The notes under the pieces: generated by a model
The model's input: only the letters and a program-made list of their open reading frames with translations
Databases searched by the model: none
What the model was told of the DNA's origin: nothing
Translations under genes and position numbers: made by a program
Shown: piece after piece, positions 28,731 through 37,988 of the stretch
Layout: each line of letters opens with the position of its first letter
Numbering within the stretch: the stretch's first letter is position 1
From: Natronobacterium haloterrestre
GTDB lineage: Archaea; Halobacteriota; Halobacteria; Halobacteriales; Natrialbaceae
Direction of reading: 5' to 3'
DNA: 64,000 nt
Assembly (NCBI RefSeq): GCF_900112205.1
Contig: NZ_FOKW01000005.1
Span: 1-64,000, forward strand

Positions 28731-31047
28731 GCGCAGTGTGGCACTGCTTGTGCTCGCGGTAGTGGTCGGGTTGACGATGGTGCCGGCCGCGCAGGCGGCA
28801 TCCGTCAGCAGCGCGAGCGCCGACGACGTGGAGGTGATGGCCGGAGAAACGGGCGAGACCACGGTCACGGTCTGGACGAGTGGGACCGAAGAGGAACAGG
28901 ACGTCGACGCGACGATCTCGGTCGACGACGGCGGACAGCCGTTCGACGTCGAGGAGACGACAGTGACGATCCCGCCGGGCGATTCCGAGAGCGTCGATCT
29001 CGACGTCGACGTCGACGACGACGCCGACCCCGGCACGTACACAGTCTACGGTGATGCAAACGGTGTATCGTTCGACTTCACCGTCACCGTCGAAGCCCAG
29101 CCACCGACTCCGGATTTCGAGGACGATCCCCTGGACGCCGGCGACCTGCTCGTCGGCGAAACCGCGAGCGGAGAACTCGTCATCGAGGAAGTCGGCGGCG
29201 ACACCGGCCTCGAGGGCGTCGAGTGGCGGATCGTGGACGACGATCCGGACGCCACGCTCGAGTTGAACGACATGGACGGCAGTGGCTGGGGCGAAGGCAG
29301 CGTCCAGACCGGTCCGGGCGGCGAGGATACCGCCGAGTGGCAGATCACGGTCGACGAGGACGTCGATCAACACGAGTCGCTGTCCTGGACCGTCGAACTC
29401 GAGGATGCACGATACGAGTACGACGAGACCCGCGAAGTCGACGTCGAGGCTCGAGTCATCTACCCCGGCTACTTCGGCGAACTCGAGTTCGACGATCCGA
29501 TGGTGTTCGACGAGCCACGGGACGAAACCGACGAGATCACCGAGACGATCGAACTCGAGGTGCCAAACGACGGCGACCAGCCGCTCGACGTCAGCAGCGT
29601 CTCCGCTTCGGCCTCGAGCTGGGACATCTCGGTCGACACCCAGAGCGTTCCGGACGAGATCGACGCCCGGTCGACCGAGACGGTCGACGTCGTCGTCACG
29701 GCGAGTACCGGCCTCTCCGAGGGCGACTACGACTTCTCGGCGACCGCGAGCGCGTCCGATTACTCGGTCGAAAGCGGGAGCTACGACGGGGACCTCGAGA
29801 TCGTCCACGACACGCGGATTGCGGTCGAAAGCGTCTCGCTCGGCGACGTACCGATCGGCGAGGGTGAGCGAGTCACCGCCACCGTCGAAGAGGAACTCGG
29901 CTACAACGACATCTACGACCTCGAGATGACGCTCGAGGAGGGCCCGGACGACTGGCTCACCGTCCAGAGCGCGCCGGGCGGTCTCCTCGCGGGCGAGTCG
30001 GATACGGTCAGGTTCGCACTCGAGTTCGACACCGACGCGGAACTCGGGACGAACTACGAGTGGACCTACGAATTCGACAGCGAGGACGCCGAGAGCGAAC
30101 GTATGACTATCGTCGCCGCCCCCGTCCCGCTCGACCTCGATCCGATCCGGGACGATCTCTCCGGACACGACGGCCCCGTCGCCGACGGGACGCTCGAGAT
30201 GGTCGAGACGATGGATTCCCAGATGCGAGCCGGGGAAGCCGACGGCGACGACGTCTCGACGATCCTGACCTTCGGCAGCGCGTCGACGCTGTACCTCGAT
30301 GCATCCGAGGAAGCGACGGACCTGCTCGATGACGGCCAGTACGACGAGGCCCAGGCCGAGATCGTACAGGCCTCGGCCGCGTACAACACGATGACGCTGT
30401 ACGCGGAGCGTCTCGAAGGTGACGAACTCCGGGCCGACAGCGACGAGGTCCTCGCGACCGCGGAGAACGACCTGGCAGGGTTGATCGACGAACAGGAGGC
30501 CTACTACGAGCAACAACTCGAGTCGGGCGATCTCTCCCTGCTCGAGGAAGCGACGATCCAGCGGAACCTCGCGCGAGTCGTCCTGCTACAGGGCGACGAA
30601 GAGCGGGCGGCCGAACTCGAGAGCGACGCCGAGGCCGCGTTCGAAGACTACTCCGAGGCAGTCGCCACGGGCGAGAGCGCCGCCCAGGAGGCCGACGAGG
30701 TCTGGGAGTCGATGGAGTCCGAGCAGTTCGTTACCGTCCTCGGGCAACCGCTGCTCCTGAATCCGGCCGAGTACGACACCGTCACGGACAGGACCGCGGC
30801 GCTGCACGAGTCGTACGACGAGTCGGTCGCCGCGTTCGAGGACGCGGGCGAGTCGAGTCGTGCCGAAGCGGTGGCCACCGAACACGAGACCCGTGCCAGC
30901 GCGCTCGAGACGGCCCGACTCTCGCTGTTCCTCGCGATCGGGGTCTACGGGCTGGTCGCGGCGGCGATCGTCACGCGAACCGCTCGACGGATGTACTGGT
31001 ACCTCCAGGACGCCCGCGAGTCGGTGACCGGCGATTTCCTCGTGTAG
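28723..31047 (+). CDS. Exported Ig-like/helical protein with C-terminal membrane anchor
   Basis: Function not recognised. I prefer the ATG at 28723 (774 residues) because GGTGA lies about 5 bases upstream. An ATG at 28717 is also possible. After a signal peptide (about 1-26) come Ig-like units (about 30-470) of the type common in archaeal surface proteins (ETTVTIPPGDSESVDLDVDV). A helical domain follows with a TPR-like pair (LLDDGQYDEAQAEIVQASAA). One transmembrane helix at about 734-756 and a short tail (RRMYWYLQDARESVTGD) end the chain. It resembles the preceding protein in helical stalk and anchor, so the two may form a pair. Last gene of the operon. Confidence 0.72.
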   Translation: MSRRSVALLVLAVVVGLTMVPAAQAASVSSASADDVEVMAGETGETTVTVWTSGTEEEQDVDATISVDDGGQPFDVEETTVTIPPGDSESVDLDVDVDDDADPGTYTVYGDANGVSFDFTVTVEAQPPTPDFEDDPLDAGDLLVGETASGELVIEEVGGDTGLEGVEWRIVDDDPDATLELNDMDGSGWGEGSVQTGPGGEDTAEWQITVDEDVDQHESLSWTVELEDARYEYDETREVDVEARVIYPGYFGELEFDDPMVFDEPRDETDEITETIELEVPNDGDQPLDVSSVSASASSWDISVDTQSVPDEIDARSTETVDVVVTASTGLSEGDYDFSATASASDYSVESGSYDGDLEIVHDTRIAVESVSLGDVPIGEGERVTATVEEELGYNDIYDLEMTLEEGPDDWLTVQSAPGGLLAGESDTVRFALEFDTDAELGTNYEWTYEFDSEDAESERMTIVAAPVPLDLDPIRDDLSGHDGPVADGTLEMVETMDSQMRAGEADGDDVSTILTFGSASTLYLDASEEATDLLDDGQYDEAQAEIVQASAAYNTMTLYAERLEGDELRADSDEVLATAENDLAGLIDEQEAYYEQQLESGDLSLLEEATIQRNLARVVLLQGDEERAAELESDAEAAFEDYSEAVATGESAAQEADEVWESMESEQFVTVLGQPLLLNPAEYDTVTDRTAALHESYDESVAAFEDAGESSRAEAVATEHETRASALETARLSLFLAIGVYGLVAAAIVTRTARRMYWYLQDARESVTGDFLV

Positions 31048-31128
31048 CACCGGCGTCCCGACCCTTCGATTCTCGAACGTTCTACCCGTTGCTCGTTTAG
31101 CTTCCGTTACTCCTGTAGAGAAGGGGTT

Positions 31129-31190
31129 GCCACGTCCACGTCCGCGTCAACGTCCACGTCCACGTCCACGTCCACGTCCACGTCCGCGTC
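31129..31190. repeat. Hexanucleotide tract CACGTC in convergent intergenic gap
   Basis: About ten copies of a CACGTC-type hexamer, some changed to CGCGTC or CAACGT, lie between the convergent ends of the plus-strand tubulin operon and the minus-strand AAA operon (gap 31048-31278). It is not in frame with either gene. It could be a slippage-prone spacer; no T-rich terminator-like run stands out. Confidence 0.7.
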
Positions 31191-31278
31191 GATGTCGTTG
31201 GCGCGCTCGAGGTCGACGAACCGGGCGACAAGAGGGAGAGAGTCACACCGCGGGACCGTATCGGGAGTCGGTCTCGGG

Positions 31279-34200
31279 TCAGGTATCGCGGCGAAGCGGT
31301 GTCGACAGCGACGACGGGAGTTCGGGGACCGACGGCGTCCCCCCCGAATCGGGAGTCGACGACTCCGTGTTCTCGAGTCGTTCGACCGACCACGCCTCGA
31401 GGTGGTCGTCGGTCCAGGCGTCCTCGTCGGCGACGGCCGGACCCGACGCCCGGACCGTGTACTCCCGTTCGGCACCGTCGACGGCGTAGCTCACCACAGC
31501 CTCGAAGGTGGGTTCCTCGATGCCGGCCTCGAGATCGACGAAGTGTTCGATCCAGTCGCCGGCAGCGAGTCGCTCGCGGCGGGCTTCCGAGTAGAACATC
31601 TCGTTGATCGGATCGCCCCCGGCCGAGACGGAGACGTCCGACAGCGCGCGATCGCTCTCGTTCTCGAAGACGAGGACGACCGAGCCGTACTCGCCCGCAG
31701 CCTGGGTCTCCGGGCCGATTTCGACGGCGAGCGGCCGTTCGTCGGGGAGATCGTCCCCGCTCTCGCCACCGGCGGCCGCGCCGCCAGCAGCGCCCTCGAG
31801 CGAGGCAACCGTCGCCAGCGCGTCGATCGTCTCTTCTTCCCCGTCGGCGTACCGGACGGCGATCGAGAGAGGGGCGGCCCCGCCCTCTCCCAACGCTGCT
31901 AACTGCCCGTCGGGGGAGACGGAGGCCGTCACAGTGGTCGTCTCGCCGGCCTCGAGTCGCTCGCCAAGCGATTCCGGGCGGGCTGCGTCGGCGAGTTCGA
32001 GCCCCAGCACCCGACAGTCCCGGTCGTCGCGGTTCACCAGGTCGGCAGCCACCGTCCCGTCGTCCGGGTCCACCGCGGCCTTGACGGCGATACCTCCCAC
32101 GGACGCCTCGAGACGGCGGTCGGGGAGACGGTCGACGACCACGTCCCCCACCTCGATCTCCACCGACGGCAGCACGACGCCGTCCGGCGAAACGACGCCC
32201 ACCGCCCGCTCGAGGGGGACCGTCTCGCCGGCGGGGACGGTACCGACCCGGCGTCGATCGTCACCGACTGCAACGACGACGTCTTCGGCTGGACCGTCGC
32301 CGTCGTTTCGCAGGACGATCCGATCGCGGACCGCGTGGCCGATCGCTGGCTCGGCATCGGGTACGCGACGCGTCGCCGCGAGAGTCGGTGATCCGGTCGT
32401 GTCGGAAGCCGAGCGGTCGTCGTCGTCGGCCGCCGGAATCGATCCGTCGTCGGCCGGGGAACCCGTGTGCTCGTCCCGCGTTCGTGATCCCGTTTCTGAC
32501 GGTTCCGTGCGAGCGGAGTCGTCGGTCGTCTCGCTGCGGGGCCGGGAATCGGATCGGGACTGGGTTCCACTGTCGGTGCCGGATCGGGATCGGGATCGAG
32601 ATCGAGATCGGGATTGGGACTCCGAACTTGAACGCGACTGGGACCCCGCTCCCGACACCGACCGGCTACTCGAGCGCGACGGCGTCGAGAACGGTCCCGA
32701 ATCCGACAGCCGGATCCGCTCGTCGATCCCGAGCGCGTCGAAGCCGATGCGGGCCGTCCCCTCCTCGTACTGGGGGACGACCAGCAGCAGTTCGTCGCCG
32801 TCGATCGTCACCGGCGATCGGACGCGTCCGGCTCCGGGCATCTCGATGACCAGGCGATCGGATAGGGTCACGTCCCCCTCGAGTCCGACGGTCGCCCGGA
32901 GTGCGTCCCGACCCGATTCCAGATCGATCGTCGGAGCGGACGGCAGCGTACACGTCGGCGCGTACTCCCGCCGTCGATCCCCCCGAGCGACCTCGAGCCC
33001 GACCGAGACGCGGCGCTCGGGCTCGTAGGGGCGAGTCACGGACCCCGTCCAGGTCTCGCCGGCCGGGAGTTCGCCCGTTCCGGCCTCCGTCTCGAGCAAC
33101 GTAACGCTATCGAGCGAAACCCCGCCGACGTTCTCGACTGCGACCTCGAGTTCGGCGACGCCGTCCTCGATCGTTCGCGTCTCGAGGGCCGTTTCGACGG
33201 CGATGCCGCCGCTGGCGGCGTCCTCGACGGTGATCGACGCCTCGTGAGCGACGGAGCCATCGACCGCGATCGCCAGGTCCGCCTCCCCCTCCGCGCGGAC
33301 CGACGACACCGGAAAGTCGACGATTTCGGTTCCTCCGGGGTCGACGGTGACGGTTCGGTCGCTCGGTGAGAGCGAACAGCCCGTAACGTCGACGGCGATC
33401 GAGGCGGTTCGCTCCCGATCGGTTTGGTTCGTCACCTCGACGGCGATCGTTCCGCCGACGCCGACCGAGTCGGTCGCGACGGCAAGCGCTAGCTGATCGC
33501 CCGCGTGGACGTGCGTCGAGACCGTCCCCTCGCGTACGGAGCAGACGATTCCCCCGTCCGGCGTCGCGTACGGCGCGCCGTTCGGGAGGTCACCGACGGG
33601 TTCGGTCGCCCCGTCAGCACCGACTGCGCGCGTGCCCGCGGCCGTTCCGACGAGCACGGATCCCTCGCCGACCGGGGCGACGTGGGTCGCCTCGAGTTCC
33701 GTCCGCCAGCGGAGTTCCCCGGTTCCGGCCTGGAGTCCCACGAGCTGGTCGCTTTGCAAGGCGGCGACGATGACGTCGTCACAGCGGCCGACGCTGCGGA
33801 TCACCGCCGAGAGGTCGCGGTCGAAGTCGACCTCGCCCTCGAGGTCGACGTGCGTGAGGAACGACCAGGTGGCGATCAGGAAGCCGGTCGGCACTGCGAG
33901 CAATTCGTCGTCGCGGCCGCCGGGGCGGGTTCGGTCGGCGTCGAACTGCTCCCGTCCGGTCGCGATCTCGATGGCGCGGAGGCGATTCGGTCCGAGCACC
34001 CCGCAGATCCCGGCGTCGGGAACGGCGGCGATCGCGTGTGCGTCGCCGACTCCCTGGCTCCAGAGCCGGTCGCCGTCCCGGGAGTAGGTCGTCAGGTCCC
34101 CGGACGAGAGGACGACCACCCGATCGGCGACGGCGACGTCGTCGATCCGGTCGCCGTGGTCGATCGCGGTCGACCGGCTCCCCTCGACGACCTCGACGCG

Positions 34201-34296
34201 AGTGCCGATCCCGACGGCGATCGCTCCGCGACCGACCCCGACTGCGTCGACCCGACCGCTCTCGAAGGAGCCGACCTGACGGTAGCTATCGGCCAT
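31279..34296 (-). CDS. Cytosolic beta-propeller plus Ig-like domain protein
   Basis: The start is the ATG at 34296, which has a strong GGAGGTG site 5 bases upstream; the frame is open further upstream only as low-complexity shadow of the AAA gene. The 1005-residue protein has no signal or membrane helix. Residues about 1-300 show WD/PQQ-type propeller repeats (GDRLWSQGVGDAHAIAAVPD, AGTGELRWRTELEATHVAPV). Several Ig/CARDB-like beta domains follow. A Ser/Arg-rich linker lies near 545-620, then more Ig-like units. The start overlaps the AAA ATPase stop by 11 bases, so translation is coupled. It could be a cargo or filament adaptor for the ATPase (inference). Confidence 0.75.
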   Translation of the reverse strand: MADSYRQVGSFESGRVDAVGVGRGAIAVGIGTRVEVVEGSRSTAIDHGDRIDDVAVADRVVVLSSGDLTTYSRDGDRLWSQGVGDAHAIAAVPDAGICGVLGPNRLRAIEIATGREQFDADRTRPGGRDDELLAVPTGFLIATWSFLTHVDLEGEVDFDRDLSAVIRSVGRCDDVIVAALQSDQLVGLQAGTGELRWRTELEATHVAPVGEGSVLVGTAAGTRAVGADGATEPVGDLPNGAPYATPDGGIVCSVREGTVSTHVHAGDQLALAVATDSVGVGGTIAVEVTNQTDRERTASIAVDVTGCSLSPSDRTVTVDPGGTEIVDFPVSSVRAEGEADLAIAVDGSVAHEASITVEDAASGGIAVETALETRTIEDGVAELEVAVENVGGVSLDSVTLLETEAGTGELPAGETWTGSVTRPYEPERRVSVGLEVARGDRRREYAPTCTLPSAPTIDLESGRDALRATVGLEGDVTLSDRLVIEMPGAGRVRSPVTIDGDELLLVVPQYEEGTARIGFDALGIDERIRLSDSGPFSTPSRSSSRSVSGAGSQSRSSSESQSRSRSRSRSRSGTDSGTQSRSDSRPRSETTDDSARTEPSETGSRTRDEHTGSPADDGSIPAADDDDRSASDTTGSPTLAATRRVPDAEPAIGHAVRDRIVLRNDGDGPAEDVVVAVGDDRRRVGTVPAGETVPLERAVGVVSPDGVVLPSVEIEVGDVVVDRLPDRRLEASVGGIAVKAAVDPDDGTVAADLVNRDDRDCRVLGLELADAARPESLGERLEAGETTTVTASVSPDGQLAALGEGGAAPLSIAVRYADGEEETIDALATVASLEGAAGGAAAGGESGDDLPDERPLAVEIGPETQAAGEYGSVVLVFENESDRALSDVSVSAGGDPINEMFYSEARRERLAAGDWIEHFVDLEAGIEEPTFEAVVSYAVDGAEREYTVRASGPAVADEDAWTDDHLEAWSVERLENTESSTPDSGGTPSVPELPSSLSTPLRRDT

Positions 34297-36139
34297 CGGA
34301 GCCACCTCCGTCGTCGCCGGTATCGCCGTCGGCGCCGAACTCGAACACCCCGTCGTCCGCAGTGCCCGACTCGTCGGTGCCGCCGTCGGCGCCGACGGCC
34401 GAACTCGAGTCTCCGTCCCGGCTTTCGTCACTGTCACCGCCGTCACTATCACCGCCGTCACTATCACCCCCGTCACCGTCGCCGCCGTCACCATCACCAT
34501 CACCATCACCACCCGCGTTCGACCCCGAAGCGTTCACCCCCGCCTCGAGCAACGTCTCGAGCGAGGACGGCCCCGATCCCGATCCCGATCCCGGTCCCAG
34601 TCTCATTCCCAGACGCTCGGCCTGCTCCTCGACGTACCGGCGCAGTTCCGGATACCCCTCGAGGTCGTCGATCTGGGTCCGGACGCTGGCGACGTATTGG
34701 CGGATCGTCTTCGGGTCGGTCCCCTCGAGACGCTCGAGGAAGTAGTCAGTATTCGGCTCGATCGGCTCCCTGTCCGGCTGGTAGACGCTCTCGACGAACT
34801 CCCGCTGCAGTTCGCTGCCGAGGACGCGGTCGGCGATCTCTGCCGGCGTGTACCCCTTCGAGGCTTCGCCGAGGCGGTCGTAATCGATCCCCTCGGTGCC
34901 GGACATCGCGGAGAGGTGTTTGCGCCACACCTCGGCCATCACCTCCTCGTTGGGCTGGGGAATGAACTGCTGGATCGGGAACCGGCGAGTGGCGGCCGGA
35001 TCGATGGTGAAGGGCATGTTGGTCGCCCCGATCACGAGCAGGTTGTCCTCGATCTCGTTCATCTCCTGGAGGAAGGCGTTGGTCAGCGACCGCTCGTGGC
35101 GTTGCAGGGAGTCGTCACCCCGATCCGGAATGAGGGTGTCGACCTCGTCGAAGAAGAGGACCGCGAACCCCTCCTGGGCGATCCCGTGGGCCTTCTCGAA
35201 GATCGCCTCGACGCGTTTCTCGGACTCGCCGGAGTACTTCGAGAGGACGTCACTGCCCTTGATCTCGAGGAACTTCACCTCACCGTAGCTGTCCTCGATG
35301 TTCGAGTTGTACTTCGCCTCGTAGGCGATCGCCTCCGAGATGAGGGTCTTCCCACAGCCCGGCGGCCCGTACAGCAGCATGCTGTTCCCGCGGGAGGCGA
35401 ACTCGTCACCGTACCGCTCGACGACCTCGTCTCGAACGTCCGGATCGAACAGCGCGAGCAGGTTCTCCGCCGTCCGCTTGACCTCCGGGAGCCCGGCGAC
35501 GTCCTCCTCGAAACTGACGGTCGGTTTCTTCGGCTCGAGCGACACCTGAACCTCCTCCTCGTCCCCGGCCGCCTCCTCCGGGCCGCCGGGTCCCGGCGCG
35601 CCGGGGCCGTGGCTCGCCGCGTTTCGCGTCGCTCGCAGTTCCCGCAGTTCGCCGGCGTCGATGAACTCGAGGTCGGTGTTGTGGGTCACACGGAGCGTGT
35701 TGTACCCCGTCGGCTCCATCGCGGCGACCTCGAAGGTCGCAAGTTCGTCGCTGTTGGCCTTGGGGACGACCTCCTCCATGGGGTGCAGCAGGTAGTCGTT
35801 CTCCCGGAGGAACGGCTCGAGCTCCTCGGGCGGCACCTCGCTGGTGTGGATCTTCGCGGACGAACACTCGACGACGTCGCGTTTCGCCGCGTCGGGGTCG
35901 ACGAGGAAGTCCTTCCCCCGGTCGATCCCCCCGAACACCGTCTTGACGTTCTGGTGCATCCGGACCTTGTTACCGATCCCGTCGACGATCGAGTCGTCGA
36001 CGGGGTCGACGTAGAAGAACGCCCGCCTGTCGTTGTGGCGAATCTCGACGATGTCCGTGTTCGGTCCGACCTTCTTGGCTCCGATCTTGATGCGTGACGT
36101 CGGCTGGTCTCGTTTCAGTATTGGTGTCAGGTTAAGCAT
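34286..36139 (-). CDS. AAA+ ATPase with Cdc48-like N domain and Vps4/katanin-like core
   Basis: The start is the ATG at 36139 (617 residues, MLNLTPILKR), overlapping the previous stop by 8 bases. Residues 1-165 resemble the Cdc48/p97 N domain (NKVRMHQNVKTVFGG; FEVAAMEPTGYNTLRVTHNT). A short Gly/Pro linker follows. One AAA module comes next: VSFEEDVAGLPEVK, Walker A GPPGCGKT (258-265), SKYSGESEKRV pore-loop region, Walker B VLFFDE (327-332), sensor GATN (371-374) and arginine finger ATRRF (383-387). The last 80 residues are a Gly/Asp/Ser-rich acidic tail. Such ATPases thread or disassemble protein polymers. Beside tubulin-like genes and a coiled-coil gene, a filament-remodelling role is plausible (inference). 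Confidence 0.88.
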   Translation of the reverse strand: MLNLTPILKRDQPTSRIKIGAKKVGPNTDIVEIRHNDRRAFFYVDPVDDSIVDGIGNKVRMHQNVKTVFGGIDRGKDFLVDPDAAKRDVVECSSAKIHTSEVPPEELEPFLRENDYLLHPMEEVVPKANSDELATFEVAAMEPTGYNTLRVTHNTDLEFIDAGELRELRATRNAASHGPGAPGPGGPEEAAGDEEEVQVSLEPKKPTVSFEEDVAGLPEVKRTAENLLALFDPDVRDEVVERYGDEFASRGNSMLLYGPPGCGKTLISEAIAYEAKYNSNIEDSYGEVKFLEIKGSDVLSKYSGESEKRVEAIFEKAHGIAQEGFAVLFFDEVDTLIPDRGDDSLQRHERSLTNAFLQEMNEIEDNLLVIGATNMPFTIDPAATRRFPIQQFIPQPNEEVMAEVWRKHLSAMSGTEGIDYDRLGEASKGYTPAEIADRVLGSELQREFVESVYQPDREPIEPNTDYFLERLEGTDPKTIRQYVASVRTQIDDLEGYPELRRYVEEQAERLGMRLGPGSGSGSGPSSLETLLEAGVNASGSNAGGDGDGDGDGGDGDGGDSDGGDSDGGDSDESRDGDSSSAVGADGGTDESGTADDGVFEFGADGDTGDDGGGSDGR

Positions 36140-36869
36140 TGTCGTCACTCCGTGTACGGGACCGAGTCCGTTGCTGTGGTCGCAGTTGCGTCGCGGCTCG
36201 TTCGACCGTCGCAAGCAGTTCGCCCTGGCGGTGGTCGGTCCGCTCACGGACGTACCGTGCATCCGCGTCGGCCCGTCGTACGACCAGCGCGAGCGTCTCG
36301 AGCATCTCGACGACCGCCTCGCAGCCGGTCACGAGCGTCCCGTTCCCACCCGCTGCCCGCACCCGGCGTACGATCCGCCTGAAGTCCTCGAGAGCGTCCT
36401 CGACGCGTTCGATCAGGGCCTCGATGACCGGCCGCCAGTTACGGGCGTACGGGACGACCGACGAGAGCGGCACGACCACGCGGGAACCGACCGTCTCGAA
36501 CCGGCTCGCGTCCGCGATGCGGTCGGCGACGGAGGGTTCGAAGGCCTCGAGTGTCACCTCGTCGTGCTCGTCGCCGACCTCGAGGACGCGCCGAACGAGC
36601 GCGTCCTCGGTTCCGGTGTCGTCGGGAGACGACTCCCGGGAGCCGCCGTCCGGGCGGGGAACCCTCGAGTCGTTGCCGCGGCCGGCAACCTCGGGTCGTG
36701 GGGGAAACGGCGCACCGGCGCGCAGCAGTTCCGCGAGATCGACGAGCGCGCCCATCGCGACGTCGACCCGTCGCGACGGGTCGGGCCCCGACAGCGTCCG
36801 CAAGGAGAGCAGGTGCTCTCCCTGTTCGGCGACCCGGCCGACCCCTCGAAGCAACGAATCGGCGTGCAT
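36132..36869 (-). CDS. Helical protein of unknown function in AAA operon
   Basis: The 245-residue product is not recognised. It has an N-terminal helical region (about 1-55), a Pro/Gly/Asp-rich linker (about 55-90), and a C-terminal helical domain with a long amphipathic stretch (NWRPVIEALIERVEDALEDFRRIVRRVRAAGG). No signal or membrane helix is seen. It lies 1 base after the coiled-coil gene and overlaps the AAA gene by 8 bases, so it is probably a stoichiometric partner of the ATPase. Confidence 0.72.
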   Translation of the reverse strand: MHADSLLRGVGRVAEQGEHLLSLRTLSGPDPSRRVDVAMGALVDLAELLRAGAPFPPRPEVAGRGNDSRVPRPDGGSRESSPDDTGTEDALVRRVLEVGDEHDEVTLEAFEPSVADRIADASRFETVGSRVVVPLSSVVPYARNWRPVIEALIERVEDALEDFRRIVRRVRAAGGNGTLVTGCEAVVEMLETLALVVRRADADARYVRERTDHRQGELLATVERAATQLRPQQRTRSRTRSDDNA

Positions 36870-36870
36870 C

Positions 36871-37935
36871 CTACGACATCTCGAGTTCGCTCGTTTCCGT
36901 CTCCGCGGCCCCGTCGGCTTCGGTGACCTCCTCGCCGGCCGTCTGCTGGGCGGTCTCGCCGACGCTCTCGATGTTGCCGAGCACGTCGTCGACGACGCTG
37001 CCGACCTCGTGGTCCGGGGTCTCCTCGATCGCTTCCTCGATGCCGCCGACGCCGGCCAACTGGGTCGTCAGTTCGCCCATGTTGTCGACGATGTTCATCG
37101 CCTCGTCGGGGAACGTCTGCTTCTTCAGCGCCTGCGTGCGGACCTGTTCGCGCTTGTTCGCGAGCGTGCTCTTCGCGGACTCGAGCATCTCGATGTTGTC
37201 GGCCAGCCGAGCCGTGCCGCTCTCGACTTTCTCGGCCAGGTTCTCCTGGTCGGCCTCCTTCATCTTCTTGTGGTAGATCAGCTTCCGCTTGAGCTGCTGG
37301 AAGCGTTCCCGCTCTTCGGCCGGCAGCGTCGACGGATCCTCCGGAACGCCCGCCCCGTCGCCGAGGCTCCGGAGCTCCTGTGCGGTCTCCTCGAGGTGTT
37401 CGTCGATCTTGCCCGAGTCCTGGTCGATGTCGTCCATCCGGTTCTCGAGTTTCTGCTTTGCGCTGTCGACCCGGTCGATCGTCTCGGTGATCTTCTCGAC
37501 GCAGGCGTCGATCGCCGCGGCCCAGTTGAGGATCATCCGACCGTTGATCTCGTCCGGGTTGTCGCTCGGATTGCGGAGCATGACGACCTGGCCGCCCTGG
37601 AGCTCGAGGATGTCCTCGTCTGCGAAGAACTCGAGGAGCGCTTCGGCCTGCTGTTCGCTGGTGACGATGTCACCTTCCTCGTCGCTGGCCGACGCGAGCG
37701 TCTCGATGGCACGGCGGCGGTCGATCCGGCCGTTGCCCTCCTTGAGCTCCATCGAACCGAGCAGGTCGGTCTTGATGATCGCCCGGACGGCCCGCTCCCA
37801 CTCACCCTCGACGTCGTCGCCCTCGATCCAGCGGGCGTCGAGACGCACGGGGTCGTCAGTCTGGTTTACCGGGTCGGCGATCACGTACTCCTGTCCGTCG
37901 CTTTCGATCCGTTCGAATTCGTACTTTTGTGGCAT
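36871..37935 (-). CDS. Winged-helix plus coiled-coil protein, ESCRT-III-like layout (tentative)
   Basis: The 354-residue protein is soluble and acidic. Residues about 40-122 are compatible with a winged helix (ending EDILELQGGQVVMLRNP). Then come two long antiparallel-capable helices, about 133-190 and 205-270, the second rich in basic residues at its start (LKRKLIYHKKMKEADQENL). Shorter helices follow at about 276-325, and an acidic tail ends the chain. Basic helical hairpin, smaller helices and acidic tail is the layout of ESCRT-III/CdvB proteins, and its neighbour is a Vps4-like ATPase. The sequence resemblance is too weak for me to assert homology. A generic coiled-coil adaptor is the alternative. 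Confidence 0.7.
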   Translation of the reverse strand: MPQKYEFERIESDGQEYVIADPVNQTDDPVRLDARWIEGDDVEGEWERAVRAIIKTDLLGSMELKEGNGRIDRRRAIETLASASDEEGDIVTSEQQAEALLEFFADEDILELQGGQVVMLRNPSDNPDEINGRMILNWAAAIDACVEKITETIDRVDSAKQKLENRMDDIDQDSGKIDEHLEETAQELRSLGDGAGVPEDPSTLPAEERERFQQLKRKLIYHKKMKEADQENLAEKVESGTARLADNIEMLESAKSTLANKREQVRTQALKKQTFPDEAMNIVDNMGELTTQLAGVGGIEEAIEETPDHEVGSVVDDVLGNIESVGETAQQTAGEEVTEADGAAETETSELEMS

Positions 37936-37988
37936 AGTGGTAGTCGATGAGGTGTGTCAGATCCGATTCGCAGTTGGTCGTGTCAGTG

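Noticed and set aside
31107-31475. Minus-strand frame ending in a long Asp-Val repeat
   Set aside because: It is the hexamer tract read in a frame different from the real 31279-34296 gene; the part overlapping that gene is Arg/Pro-rich noise.
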